Assembly (NCBI GenBank): GCA_000226015.1
Contig: JH153545.1
Location: forward strand, 99,679-121,757
Length of the DNA: 22,079 nt
From: Mnemiopsis leidyi
Taxonomy: Eukaryota > Ctenophora > Tentaculata > Lobata > Bolinopsidae
Direction of reading: 5' to 3'
Below, piece after piece: positions 1 through 10,113 of this stretch. Position 1 is the first letter of the stretch. The number at the start of each line of letters is the position of its first letter. The notes below the pieces were generated by a model. It saw only the letters and a list, made by a program, of their open reading frames with translations, did no database searches and had not been told where the DNA came from. A program made the translations under genes and the position numbers.

Positions 1-285
1 CTGAAACTTTTCTATGTGAGGAGCCAAATTCTTGCTGACTACAAAACCCAGGCCACCATGACCTATACCATTTATAAGATTTGTCTGCTTCATGAAAATT
101 AGTTTGTTATTCTTAGGCAATGTAAGTTCGTTGTTCTTAATGACCTTTGTTTCCTGGATAGCAAGAATGTCAAGCCCGTAAGACATAAAATCCTCCTCCA
201 GTAGGTGCTGCTTCTCAGGTTTTGAAAGTCCAAGCACGTTAAAAGTACCCAACCTCAGCATACTAAAAAACAAAACACACAACAT
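1..285 (-). mobile_element. Non-LTR retrotransposon (LINE) endonuclease domain, N-terminal fragment cut by window edge
   Basis: Reading the minus strand from an ATG at 261 (or an in-frame ATG at 285), the frame stays open to base 1, at least 87 codons. The product begins MLRLGTFNVLGLSKPEKQ, continues with DILAIQETKV and later has GIGHGGLGFVVS. This matches the start of the apurinic-type endonuclease/exonuclease/phosphatase domain that nicks target DNA in LINE elements: the Asn of TFNV and the Glu of QETK are the first two catalytic/metal-binding positions. The catalytic Asp/His part and the reverse transcriptase would lie left of the window. The frame is intact, so the copy may be young. An in-frame TGA lies a little upstream of the ATG at 285. 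Family (RTE, CR1 or other) cannot be decided from this piece. Confidence 0.85.
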
Positions 286-1240
286 GGAGATTCCGGGATT
301 CCAAGATAGTCTTCAGGGTTGAGCAGTAGACTTTAGCTAGATGACGTCGTCACTTGTCATACCACCTAATAGCTATCGATATTATTACTATTAGACTTTA
401 TGAACCACATACCTCATGAATCGCCCTTGGCTACACCTGATTTCATTTCCAGTGTGAATTATAGTTAAATTTGACTTGATGTCATAGTTCCAGTTATCGT
501 GTATTGGCTAACATCAAACATCCTAGCGTTCGAATGTTCGAAAAAACAATACAAGCAGCGCGAGCGAGAGTCGGGTATCAGTCACCACTAGCTAAGTTTA
601 TTGCAAATGCAAGTTAAAGACACTGAAACTTCCAGCCAAACTTAAGCGAAAAATAGGCGTTATAGTAAAAATATGTTAACTGCACCGTCAAAATTATGTA
701 AGTGTGTTGTTTTTAAAAGCTAAAATTTCACGTGGCGAGTTTTAAGTTTTCTCAACCGAAAACCAGTACATATCTACAGCCGCCGATATCGCCACATAAG
801 TTAGAATAAAATTGTTTTACGGCCAATACTTTCACAGTAGCCGCCGTGGAGTTCCATAAGCGGTATTTGCGGCAGAAATTATATATCTCAATCTGCTTCT
901 AGCATTAGCGAGGGCAGATCAAAGAAGCTTCTTTGACTTTAGAATTGGAGAGATGGAAATCTAGCGTCCGCCTGAGACCTAACTAAGCGGGCGCAATTCT
1001 TGTTTTGGCATGTGCTGTTTCCATAACTACCACCTAGCTATGTATGTTTAAAGGTATGTAGAGGTTTTGCCTAGCTGCTAATATGCTATCCAGCATTAAA
1101 TCTTGATCCATTTTTTTAGAATAATTTTTGTTTCCTTTTCGATTACAAAAGATAAGCAAGTAAGTAATTTGGCGCGTATGCTGAAATATCAACAATGATA
1201 ATTGACGCAATTTTATTACTTTCGATAGAGATGGGCGTAC
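286..1240. other. Intergenic, no gene supported
   Basis: AT-rich sequence with no convincing coding region. The part next to 285 may be the 5' untranslated region of the retrotransposon, but no boundary or target-site duplication can be seen. One CACGTG hexamer lies at 729-734. Confidence 0.4.
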
Positions 1241-1674
1241 GAGTAAAATGAGACAGATAATTTGAAACACTTTGGAAATTGGGACAAAGCGGATACCGAA
1301 AATTGGGGCGGTCATGGGAGCAAACCAGCCGAATGAAGGAGTGGCATAGGCACAAATATTGCATGATACATAGAGGAACTTTTTTGATGATATCATTTTT
1401 GATGATATTATTGTTTTGTCTGGAGCTTTTATATCAATCTGGTAAATAAATAGAGCTGATTCGAAAACTCTGAAATATTTGGTCGCTGGTTGCCTCAAAT
1501 TGTTTAACGAGCATGGTTGCCATGGTTTTTCCCATTGACTAGCCTCGAAATCGACAAACTTTTCGAAATCTTATAACGCATGATATAACGTACATATAAG
1601 ACCTTAGATCGCTCAACTGACACATTTGACCACCAAAATGTTAGGCGGTTTGTGAAAATTCCGTGCAAATCGAA

Positions 1675-1710
1675 CCTTACAATAATTTTATCTTACAATA
1701 ATTTTATCTT
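1675..1710. repeat. Short tandem duplication
   Basis: The 17-bp word TTACAATAATTTTATCT occurs twice in immediate succession. It is a simple local duplication just left of the octamer array. Confidence 0.7.
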
Positions 1711-1769
1711 AAAAGTTTGCAGACTATGATTTTGTGAACTGCAGATTTTGAGATTTTTTAGATTTAAAG

Positions 1770-1951
1770 ATTTCTAAAATTTCAAGATTTAAGAATTTAA
1801 GAATTTAAGATTTTAAGATTATAAGATTTTAAGATTTTAAGATTTTAAGATTTTAAGATTTTAAGGTTTTAAGATTTTAAGATTTTAAGATTTTAAGATT
1901 TTAAGATTTTAAGATTTAACTTTTTTAGATTTTTAGATTTTTAGATTTTTA
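1770..1951. repeat. Octamer minisatellite (GATTTTAA)n with T-rich flank
   Basis: From about 1784 to 1918 the sequence is a near-perfect tandem array of AAGATTTT (GATTTTAA in another phase). It degrades on the left into AAGAATTT variants and on the right into TTTTTAGA repeats up to about 1951. No coding potential. Confidence 0.9.
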
Positions 1952-2089
1952 CTTATGTTTACGTTAATTCTAAATTTGACACTTCTTATATTTATAAATC
2001 CATATAGTTTTGTGTTTTTTAGAAATTTAAAATCAAATTCCACAGAAAAGTTTCAAATTACCTAACTGTCTCATTTTACTCACCTGTCT

Positions 2090-2734
2090 CATTTACTAAA
2101 CTCTCTCATTTGCGCAATGCGCATCGGTTAAACTAAAATTCCTCGTTAAACTTTAATTTTTTAAAAAAGTTCAGCGGCTGCTTTGTACTTGCTCTGAAGA
2201 AAGTAAGAAAAGGAAAACGGCCCTCTTAAAAAACTCAAATTTTCAAAGAACAATGAACGTAAAATACACGTTATACACAAATAAATTCCATCAAGCTTGC
2301 CAGCGATAATATCGAGATCAAACTGTATAGTTTTCCTTAAAGCGGAACATCTTACAATTGTACAACAAGGGCCACATATGTTCATTAAACAATGAGGAAC
2401 AGTATCTCTGAGGAAGGGTCACAATTACTTTTATCACGTGATAGCGTTGCTCAATATAATGATTTGCCGTACCTAACTTCTCATTGGTCAATCGCTGTCA
2501 CATGATAGGAAAAATGTTTCACCCCAAATTACCTTTCTCTATCAAATTTATCATTAATGTTGCATGCTACAAATTTATGTACATCCCAAACGCACATATA
2601 TTACAGATCGGTCGAAAAAACAAGCCGTTTCACGGATAAGTTGAATAACGCCTTATCTCGAACGAAAGTTATCTAAAAATATATCGAACAATATTTCTGA
2701 CAAAAATTTGTTTACCTTGAAATCATACTCAATT
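2090..2734. other. Intergenic region downstream of the GPCR gene
   Basis: No gene is supported. A CACGTG hexamer lies at 2435-2440 within an inverted TATCACGTGATA-like context. Confidence 0.35.
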
Positions 2735-2740
2735 TTTATT
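2735..2740 (-). promoter_or_regulatory. Candidate polyadenylation signal of the GPCR gene
   Basis: The plus strand reads TTTATT here, so the minus strand has AATAAA about 313 nt downstream of the receptor stop codon. It is a plausible poly(A) signal, but in AT-rich DNA such hexamers occur by chance. Confidence 0.3.
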
Positions 2741-3052
2741 ATGGCTCTGCCAATAGGTGTAAATGGATTCATTCATCAATAAGATATCTAAAATGCGCCA
2801 CTGTTGTCTTTTAACGATTTTCCCAATCTCCAGGGATATAGGAAGGTCCTTATTTAACCGTACTGGTCTTTAACTTTACATACATCGATTCAATACATGT
2901 TGAGTAAAGTTGTTCATGAATCAAAATGTTGTGTCTAAACTCTAAAACACATAACAAATAAAACATTCATACAAATACAAGAGATATCTTGGTCATCACT
3001 AATGACCAAATCAAGTACATTTTTTCAAGCTAAGAAGAAAAGGCATTCAGAT

Positions 3053-3749
3053 TTAGAAGTTTTCCGAGTGTTGCCCCTCTAACTTGTTTTTCTGATTTCG
3101 GTTTAAAGTCAAGTTGTAGGTTATAGCAATAGTAGAAGTATCTGGTCCAATCCTACTCAACTTCCTCGTGCTATACGTCTTGACCATGCCCTTGGTCAAA
3201 AGCAATCTGGTAAAGTCTTTAATTTCCTTGTTAAGCCAAACAATGACAAGGGGATTGAACATGGAGGTAAAACATGGCACCCCCACGAAGGATAGATAAA
3301 CGTAGCCGTACTTGGCTAGATTAGTCTTAGAAAGGATGAAGTTGATGGCGGACATGCAGTAGGGGATGTTCATGAGGAGGATTATCCAGCAGCTCCTTGT
3401 CCTGGTATCCTTCACCCTCCTCTTTGAGAAGATCCGGCCCATCGTGAGGAGGGAAGCTACGATACCCAGGATACACTGAGCTATGTTCAGCCAGTAGCAG
3501 CAGTCCACCGTCAGTATGATCGTGCGTCGAACTCCCGGAGTCAGCTCGAGGAACTGGCAGTAAGCAAAGCCGAAGTTGTTGATGGCCATGATGGCAGTGT
3601 AGAGGGCGATGTAGGTGAGGAAGACCCACTGAGGGTAACAGAGGAAGGGCTGGAAGATGGAGATCATCCGGACGATGGCGAGGACGGAGGTCGTCACCTG
3701 GGAGAGACAGCCGAACGTGCACATGATCAGACTGGGAACTGCGTAGTAT
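3053..3749 (-). CDS. GPCR coding exon 3 (TM3 to C-terminus)
   Basis: Acceptor is CTCCTCCCCAG. The exon enters as A|TACTACGCA and encodes YYAVPSLIMCTFGC onward to the TAA at 3055-3053. It holds TM3 (SVLAIVRMISIFQPF), TM4, TM5, the RRVKDTRTR third loop, TM6 (IILLMNIPYC), TM7 (TSMFNPLVIVWL) and a Ser/Thr/Lys-rich tail. The exon is noticeably more GC-rich than its surroundings, as expected for coding sequence here. Confidence 0.88.
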
Positions 3750-4603
3750 CTGGGGAGGAGTGAGAGAGGGTTAGGGGTGTTATGGAGTTAGATTCTAACA
3801 CCTATATTGCTCCGCTATTCAATTCTATGTTCCATTTGTTGAGTGTCTAAAATTAGAAAAAAAGGTAAAGAGCTTAACCTGGAAAACATTTACACCTCTA
3901 TCTCTCTTGTAAAAGTTTTGTAAGATATAGTAAAATTAAGGTGTGATAAGACAGTGCCCGCAAGCTAGAGATGCCTCACCTAAACATGTAGTCTATAGTT
4001 TGATCGTAGTTGGCGTTCACCCCAAAGTTAACGTTAGGCGCCACACAAAAGTAGAGAATGTGAAGAACGGGGTAGCTGTTGGTACAGAAGTCTGATATCG
4101 ACAGCAACATAAACAGCTTCCTGCTTAGCTTCTGTGACTTGTTCTTGCTGCAAGGAGATTAGTGAATATTTGAATATTTGAAATATTTGACACGATAGCC
4201 TGTATATTCTAACATTTAGCACTTTTCTGAACGCAGTAAAATGTTGAGATATTTTGTTAATGTCCTTGTACGTGCATTGCCAAGTCCTAAGAAGAAGTAT
4301 AATTGATGCACGAAATCGCAGAGTGGTTTTTTGCGTTATCTACTAGACGGCAAATTCTACATGAGATGATAAAGCTGGCCATTAAAAGAATCAACTATTA
4401 AAAGATTCAACTATTTAACCTCAAATAAATCGCTTAAACTGAATTGTAAAATTTGTAAGTTTACAGTAAACTTACTTATAGTAAAGCAGAATAATGGGGT
4501 TGAGGAAACTTGACACGAAAAATCCAGTGAAGAGTAATAGTATGACGAAAAGGTTCACTGCTTTCAGCTGAGCAAAGGAGAGGTCTGTCATCCATCGGAT
4601 CAT
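3053..4603 (-). CDS. Divergent class A (rhodopsin-like) G-protein-coupled receptor, 3 coding exons, 330 aa
   Basis: Coding exons on the minus strand are 4603-4476, 4147-3980 and 3749-3053. Joins are phase 2 at both introns (hybrid codons AA|C and AG|A), with donors GTAAGT and GTGAGG and pyrimidine-CAG acceptors. The product is an integral membrane receptor that would signal through heterotrimeric G proteins; the ligand cannot be inferred. TM1 is about residues 17-41 (Asn35 = N1.50), TM2 about 54-76 with LSISD (Asp62 = D2.50), TM3 about 104-128 (Arg126 = R3.50), TM4 about 140-158, TM5 about 182-203, TM6 about 218-238 (Pro228 = P6.50), TM7 about 250-270 (Asn264-Pro265), followed by an amphipathic helix-8-like segment and a basic tail. 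Oddities: DRY is replaced by VRM, Tyr of NPxxY is Ile, the Cys at 3.25 is absent and the extracellular N-terminus is very short. An in-frame TAA lies just upstream of the ATG, supporting this start unless an upstream exon is spliced in. Confidence 0.85.
3980..4147 (-). CDS. GPCR coding exon 2 (ICL1, TM2, ECL1)
   Basis: Preceded by TCTCCTTGCAG and followed by GTGAGG. It encodes a basic first intracellular loop (KNKSQKLSRK), TM2 with LSISDFCTNSYPVL, and the first extracellular loop (VNFGVNANYDQTIDYMF). The open frame only makes sense joined to both neighbours, which supports both introns. Confidence 0.82.
4476..4603 (-). CDS. GPCR coding exon 1 (N-terminus and TM1)
   Basis: Starts at the ATG at 4603 with A at -3 (AGCAAAATG) and ends before GTAAGT. 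It encodes residues 1-42 plus two bases of Asn43: a short N-terminus beginning MIRWMTDLSFAQ, then the hydrophobic TM1 with FLNPIILLYY. Confidence 0.8.
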
Positions 4604-4988
4604 TTTGCTTTTTTCCTGCTTAATGATTTGTTAGTTTAATGGTTGGATAATTGGTTTATTAGAGTTTGTCGCTTTGAAATATATATTGTGGTTAAATCAT
4701 GATAGCAAACATTAAGAGTAACAGCAGTACAGCACTATTGTATTGACGAATGACGACCGAAAAAGAGTTATATTATGAAAATACGGGTTATGTTAACGAG
4801 AAATATGACAAATAAGAGAAAGTGGTACCATGCTCCAAACTCCTAGAAGTGATAGAATCTTAAAGAAATCTCCTCTTATGTCTCGTACCGAAAAAGACCG
4901 GTCTAGCGTTATTTGGTGGGTCGAACCTAGGGCATTGATATAGAGTTGGCCTTTGACAAAAATAAATATTGTGTCAGAGTGATAGCGC

Positions 4989-5112
4989 TATTTAGAAGCG
5001 ATAGTTTTGTAAATATTCACATATTTTGGCTAGGCCTATTATGAATTATATATTTATGATTATATATTTATGATTATATATTTTGGTTATTATATATTTT
5101 CGCTTCTAAATA
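4989..5112. repeat. Inverted repeat around an AT-rich tandem block
   Basis: The 13-mer TATTTAGAAGCGA at 4989-5001 recurs perfectly inverted as TCGCTTCTAAATA at 5100-5112. Between them lie tandem TTATATATTTATGA units at about 5044-5100. It could be an AT-rich microsatellite-containing MITE or a chance hairpin. Confidence 0.5.
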
Positions 5113-5424
5113 TTTTAGATACTGTATACTTTGAATATTATAAATTTTGCTATTATATACCTAGAAGTTGAAATCCGTAAATTAACTCTCAGGTATTTGT
5201 AGGCCGCGAAACAGTTGACACTTTAAGAAATCAATAAAAGCTTAAGCGATCGTAAAGAGGACCTTTGGATCACCACAATAAGTACCAGCTATATTTGCAG
5301 TGATTTCATAACCAACTATGAGTATGAGGCTTTTATGAAGAACTCAAGGTAACAGGTGCATCTGTCAGAGGAGTCCTAAATATTTTTCAAAACAACCAAG
5401 AGAACGATACTAGCTGCAGCTCTT

Positions 5425-5456
5425 CAGAATTCCGTCGACGGCGGCGAAGAATTCTG
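5425..5456. repeat. Short GC-rich hairpin
   Basis: CAGAATTC (5425-5432) and GAATTCTG (5449-5456) form a perfect 8-bp stem around CGTCGACG-containing sequence. It is the only GC-rich patch in this neighbourhood. Function unknown. Confidence 0.45.
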
Positions 5457-7628
5457 TGCGAGGTAGGGACTAGGATTATGAGATTTGAATATGTTTTAAT
5501 CAAATATCAAATCAAAATGCAATTTGGATTTCAGCGAATTTTGATGCCGATATGTGGGACAGCGATATTTTATAGCCTGAACCCAATGTACCGCAAAATT
5601 GCTAATGATGCATACCATGCATACCATGGGAATCGATTTAAGCAATTGAGTTACAACCTTTATTTCCGAATTCCACAAAAATAATTCCAAGTAAAAACGT
5701 TCAACTAGGTCAATAAGGAAACGTTAACTAAATGAAGCTTCATGGGGGGAATGTTATAGAGTTGCAGCTCCGTAAATTAGCTGATATTTTCTACGAAGAC
5801 CTTCACAAAAATAAGTGAATTACAGTAAGAATTAAAGTGAGTTCTATTAGCCCTCGCGGCTTTCCTTATCAGCAGAGTGCCCTCAGCCTTCCTGACCAGT
5901 TGACACATGTCCGTTGGTAACCAGAATGTTAAGATCAAAGGAGGAACAGAACTTCAAAAATAGTCCGCTGTACGAAGCTAAAAACTTTTGATAACAAGAA
6001 ACCTTACCAATAGATAGGTGTTAAGCCTGTGCTCTGGAAAAAGTAAGGAATGATGAACAGTGAACGATGAACTATTAGACGCATTCCTTCTCTCGTATAA
6101 GGGCTAGATATGTAGTTCAATGATAATTGCGAACATTTAAGATGCTGGCACTTAGGCTGAAGTAGATAGCGCCACATTCCCATGTGGGCAAAATGTTACA
6201 ATTACTCTGCACTTCTGCTAGTGTTGTGTGTGTACCACGTGACAGGAAGTGACGTGTCATTTTGCACGTGCGCGTGTCTCCTGATCGGAGGATAGTCAGC
6301 TTGAATCAGCTGATATTTGCTCGTGGAGGGCACGGAGGTGTGATATTTCCACTACATATTTCTTGGGCATGATACATAGTTTAGAGTGACAGACCAATGG
6401 GCTTAAGGTTTATCATCACAGAAAATCTAAAAGAGTCTCGAGTCTCGTGGTAGCGTTTATTTCTTTTAGTCTGGTTAAGACTTAAGTAAGGCAACGGTTT
6501 GGCAAGCAAATGCCAAATAGGATTGAACATAAAAGTTATAAAATGTTAAAAGAAAATTTTTGGTAATGGAAAAGTGAAGAATTTGTTTTTTGTTTATTCT
6601 ACACAAAACAAAATAACATTAGTTAGAAAATAGTTACAAATAATATCACAAAGCAACTGGCTGACGCCAAACGTAAGAACTAAAATTTACGGAAAAAATA
6701 ACTCGAAGTGATTAAAATCTACAAACGACAAAATTACTGACGTAGTGAGTCCGAAAGGTGCTCAACTGTAACCTCATGATCAAATTATGGCTCGAAGTGC
6801 AGAAAAACTTCGCCTGAACAACCTATTTGATAACGTAATACTGATGGACGAACGTAATTTTAATCTGTAAATGATTGAATATATGCGACGGTAGGACGTT
6901 CAAGGAAAGAGACAAGATATGACGTTGTATGAGTTTTGAATAAATTATGATCTGACATTTGATCTTCAATCACAGCCTAAGGCTAGAGCTTTTAAAGGAT
7001 GTTTATTGTTTAGGATTGGAAAGATAAAACATCACTTTGAGTACGTGAGGTTTGACACGGTCTTCGGGCATTTGGAACCGGGGATAACAAATATTTTGAT
7101 TATAAATAACAAAACAAAGGCTACTGGGGCAGGTAAGAATTTGAGCGAATTCCTCAGGACGAATGTTCATTTATATGCCGTCTATTGGACATCTGATAGT
7201 GACGAAATGTCGTAAAACTTCGGCATTGAAATTCTCTGTGAAGATATTTTGTAACATTTCGACGCCCTCCCGTTTTGGTCAAACTAACGTTTGCAATTAA
7301 CCTTCCCAAGCTTTCCAGAAGCGTCAAACAATTGTGCAAGGCGATGTTGATACTGTCGGCTACGATTATAAATCAACAACACTAACTACTTCAGAAACAC
7401 AGGAACGCTGCCTACACAGTCCGTATCAGAGAAAACAAACCAAGAAATAAATCAAGGCAGTTACTCATTAAATAGTTGCCGCGACCATACAAGAATATAA
7501 GCAACGTGCAGCACATAGTGGACCATTAACGGGAATCTGTACAAGTACGGGAACTAACCATGATCGCATCACTATGACATAATATAGGGCGCTCAACTCC
7601 AGCTAGAGATAATGGAGAACAGGAACTA

Positions 7629-7650
7629 GAGAGAGCGAGAGAGAGAGATA
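7629..7650. repeat. GA microsatellite
   Basis: An imperfect (GA)n run interrupted by one GC. No other feature is attached. Confidence 0.8.
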
Positions 7651-8284
7651 TGGGTGGAGATATTATCGGCACGGGCTGAGACAAAACGGCCGGTCGGGAG
7701 GAGTTTGAGAAGTGGAGGATTACTCATCGGGCGTGAGATGGAGGTGTGTGGGAAAATGTACGGTTTAAGTGGAGTTGTACTTGTATAGTGTTCGTGGGAC
7801 ACGTGATGTGGTCACGTGCTCAGTGTGTGTTTGGGGTACAGATAATAGAATAGCACGTGAGAGAAAGATCCAACTTTAGGAATGAGATCGAGACGAGTTT
7901 TAGTTTTTTTCAGATCTGTGTTTTGAGAAGTGAACGGTTTTTGAGAACACGTAGCAGGTTGTTTGACAAGATGTGACATGCCTCTTCAAGCATTTCAGTG
8001 GCATATGTGATAAGTCACTTCGGACATACGACAAGTTGCTTGCGATGAGATGATTGAGATTCGTACAGTGTAGATGAGTTGCTTGGAAGGTTGATCCTAT
8101 AAAGGTGGAAGTTAAAATCCAGAAAGTTTTTGCAAGGTAGAGCTCTAGAGATATTTTAGGAATAAGTTAATATTACGTTAATATAAGCTAATGTTGCGAG
8201 AGAATAAACTTATAACGCGAATATTGTTTCATTTTGGAAGTAGGAACTTGACTTGCAAGGATATTGGTTTTATGACAAGGATAT

Positions 8285-8355
8285 TGATATCGGACAAGCT
8301 GGTATCGATATTTAACTAAATTGATATCAGACGAGCTGATGTCGTTATATCGATA
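8285..8355. repeat. Diverged direct duplication rich in GATATC
   Basis: ATTGATATCGGACAAGCTGG followed by TATCGATAT recurs about 38 bp later as ATTGATATCAGACGAGCTGA followed by TATCGATATC. It is a local tandem duplication with substitutions and an indel. Confidence 0.6.
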
Positions 8356-8974
8356 TCTGAGAGGAACTACGGACAGAAAGTAGATGATTGAAGGTGCTTT
8401 GCGTCATGATTCTTTTAATTTTCAGTTTTGTCCCTTTAAATCTACAGCAAATCGCTCTGACAAATATCTTGCGATGTGAGGTATATTCGATTCATCAGTT
8501 CTCCAATATCGAATATATTTCATCATTGCATGAGCTAAATCTTGACATGCCCCTGCCTTGGTCACACTCAAAACTTTTACAAGGCAGCATAGTGCATGCT
8601 TACCCCGCTAGAGACAGAAGATAACCAAGTGAGCGGATACGAACTGAGGAAGAAGATATGATCTGCTTTAATTTACCAGACTTGTACATATCGGGCCTGA
8701 TCAGAGATAATCAGAGGTGTACCAGCAGTTAAACCCTCACTTCATGTTTGATTTACCGGTCTCACTCATCACTTCTTCTCTACATCACGTAGCAACAGAG
8801 GCCATGTAAGCTGTATGTGAGAAGTGTGCTGGAACTGCTCTGAGTTGGACGACGGAGTTGATACTGTTGACTGGATTCTTATCGTGTGTCATAGTGATTC
8901 CCGTTCAAGAAACACTTGGTTGAAGGACTTGAGGTGGTCAGTATCCGGTGAAATGTTAAGTGTTGGTTGTATTT

Positions 8975-9025
8975 CTGTAGTCACAGTGGTGGTTACTTTC
9001 CTGTAGTCACAGACTGTGACTACAG
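8975..9025. repeat. CTGTAGTCACAG direct and inverted copies (11-bp perfect hairpin)
   Basis: CTGTAGTCACAG lies at 8975-8986 and again at 9001-9012. The second copy is followed after 3 nt by its inverse TGTGACTACAG at 9015-9025, giving a perfect 11-bp stem with a GAC loop. Confidence 0.8.
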
Positions 9026-9147
9026 TCACTCACAGTTCATTGGCTCCATAATCGATATAAAGATTTGTTATCTGGTAACAATGTCACGCCATGTTCTTTA
9101 TACAATGTACACTTGATATTGTGACGGGTATGTATAATGTACTTGGC

Positions 9148-9406
9148 AGTTGAACAGTGTTTTTGTTATTCTCTTATTGACTCGAGTGAAAGACAAATGA
9201 TGTAATGGAAATTCATCGATATATTTCGGCGTTAAGACGCCGACATCAAGACACTTTATAAATGTATTTAATTTGTAGTGTTGAAATAGTCTAAAACTGA
9301 GTGTTTTGATGACGGCGTAGTACCGCAGAAATATATAGATTAATTTCTATTAAATCCTTTGTTTTTCACTTGAGTCAAGAAGAAAATAACAAAACACTGT
9401 TGAACT
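9148..9406. mobile_element. Long inverted-repeat (foldback/MITE-like) element, arms about 108 bp, loop 44 nt
   Basis: The left arm at 9148-9255 starts AGTTGAACAGTGTTTTTGTT. The right arm, read on the minus strand from 9406 to 9300, starts AGTTCAACAGTGTTTTGTTA. The arms match with substitutions and a 1-nt indel (roughly 80-85% by eye) through GAAATTCATC/GAAATTAATC, ATATATTTC, GACATCAAGACACT/GTCATCAAAACACT. The loop is 9256-9299. The left arm contains a smaller perfect hairpin CGGCG-TTAAGA-CGCCG. No open frame is inside. No clear target-site duplication is seen. It would form a stable hairpin RNA if transcribed; a non-autonomous DNA transposon is the simplest explanation. Confidence 0.75.
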
Positions 9407-10113
9407 TTGCTTCTGATGCGACTCATTAACAATTATCCGATCATTCAGTTAATACTTTGCAGTTGATCACCAAATGTAATAATTTAGTGTTTAGGACGTT
9501 CAGATACACGATTTAAAGAAAATAACTCTGAGCAGTTAACTCGGCAAATCCTATTTTAAGTAGTTTGATCCTTCCTTAGTCAAAGGGCTTAGCCAAAACT
9601 TAAATGTACAATAAAAAGGTTGATATTTCGCAAAAAATAAGATGCCAGAAAAGCAAAAGTAGCATTGTTAAGCAGATGGAAAAGTATTTTCCTAAGCAAA
9701 GGAAAGAATGTTTTCAGCTCGAATAAATGCTTGGCGCCAGAGAGTCTGTTCGTTAAATTTGACCTTTTCATCGACCTGCCAAATATGTTAATGCTAAATT
9801 ACCAAATATTTTCGTCCAAGAGCTTCCTAGAAGTTTTATAAGTAAGTAAGTAATACCAATATGGTTACATGATAAACTGTTCCTGAACGTTGACGTGAGA
9901 AATTTATTGCAGATTGATCCGAACCAAACCCGTCAAAACCAGTTAAGTTGTTCATCAAACAGTCCCAATTTCAAAGAGCGCACTACTAAAGTTATATCGC
10001 TAACAACAAATATTTGAACAATATAAATTGTTAACTTATGAGGCATTAAAAGTAATTCCTGGTATCAAGTGAAAATAAATAGTTCAATGGGGTACTGTCT
10101 TAGAGTCGCATAT
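9407..10113. other. Intergenic spacer, no gene supported
   Basis: AT-rich sequence between the two hairpin elements, with a short (AAGT)n run near 9840. No coding exon is supported. Confidence 0.35.

Larger units (their letters stand above)
1241..2081. repeat. Distant inverted-repeat pair (possible terminal repeats of a non-autonomous element)
   Basis: The segment at about 1241-1273 starts GAGTAAAATGAGACAG and continues TAATTTGAAAC. The same words occur inverted at about 2050-2081, with a small indel between the two blocks. The arms are about 32 bp and enclose about 780 bp that contains an octamer array. Two shorter copies of the TGTCTCATT word follow at 2084-2113. It could be an old transposon or two independent copies of a short dispersed repeat. 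No target-site duplication is visible. Confidence 0.4.
4604..8974. other. Intergenic region, no gene supported; CACGTG clusters
   Basis: No reading frame here has convincing composition, domain content or splice support. Contents: an AT-rich hairpin-capable block near 4989-5112, a short GC-rich palindrome at 5425-5456, a GA-rich microsatellite at 7629-7650 and CACGTG hexamers at 6236, 6265, 7800, 7813 and 7854. The promoters of the minus-strand receptor and possibly of the plus-strand docking gene could lie here, but no core promoter can be pointed to. Confidence 0.35.

Noticed and set aside
1034..1498. 154-codon minus-strand open frame, plus an overlapping 73-codon one
   Set aside because: Composition is that of random AT-rich translation (Ile, Leu, Phe, Lys, Ser), with no domain, signal or splice support. 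It overlaps the inverted-repeat arm at 1241-1273.
3327..3722. 131-codon second frame on the minus strand inside GPCR exon 3
   Set aside because: His/Pro/Leu-rich shadow of the receptor frame; the receptor frame has the transmembrane and motif evidence.
8382..8624. Possible secreted protein with hydrophobic start (about 70-78 codons)
   Set aside because: The longest version needs a TTG start. The first ATG in the area is in another frame and ends after 31 codons. The hydrophobic stretch comes from a T-rich run.
8824..9006. 60-codon frame with Cys/Trp-rich start
   Set aside because: Needs a GTG start, and its end lies in the CTGTAGTCACAG repeats. No splice or domain evidence, though the composition is less AT-biased than its neighbours.
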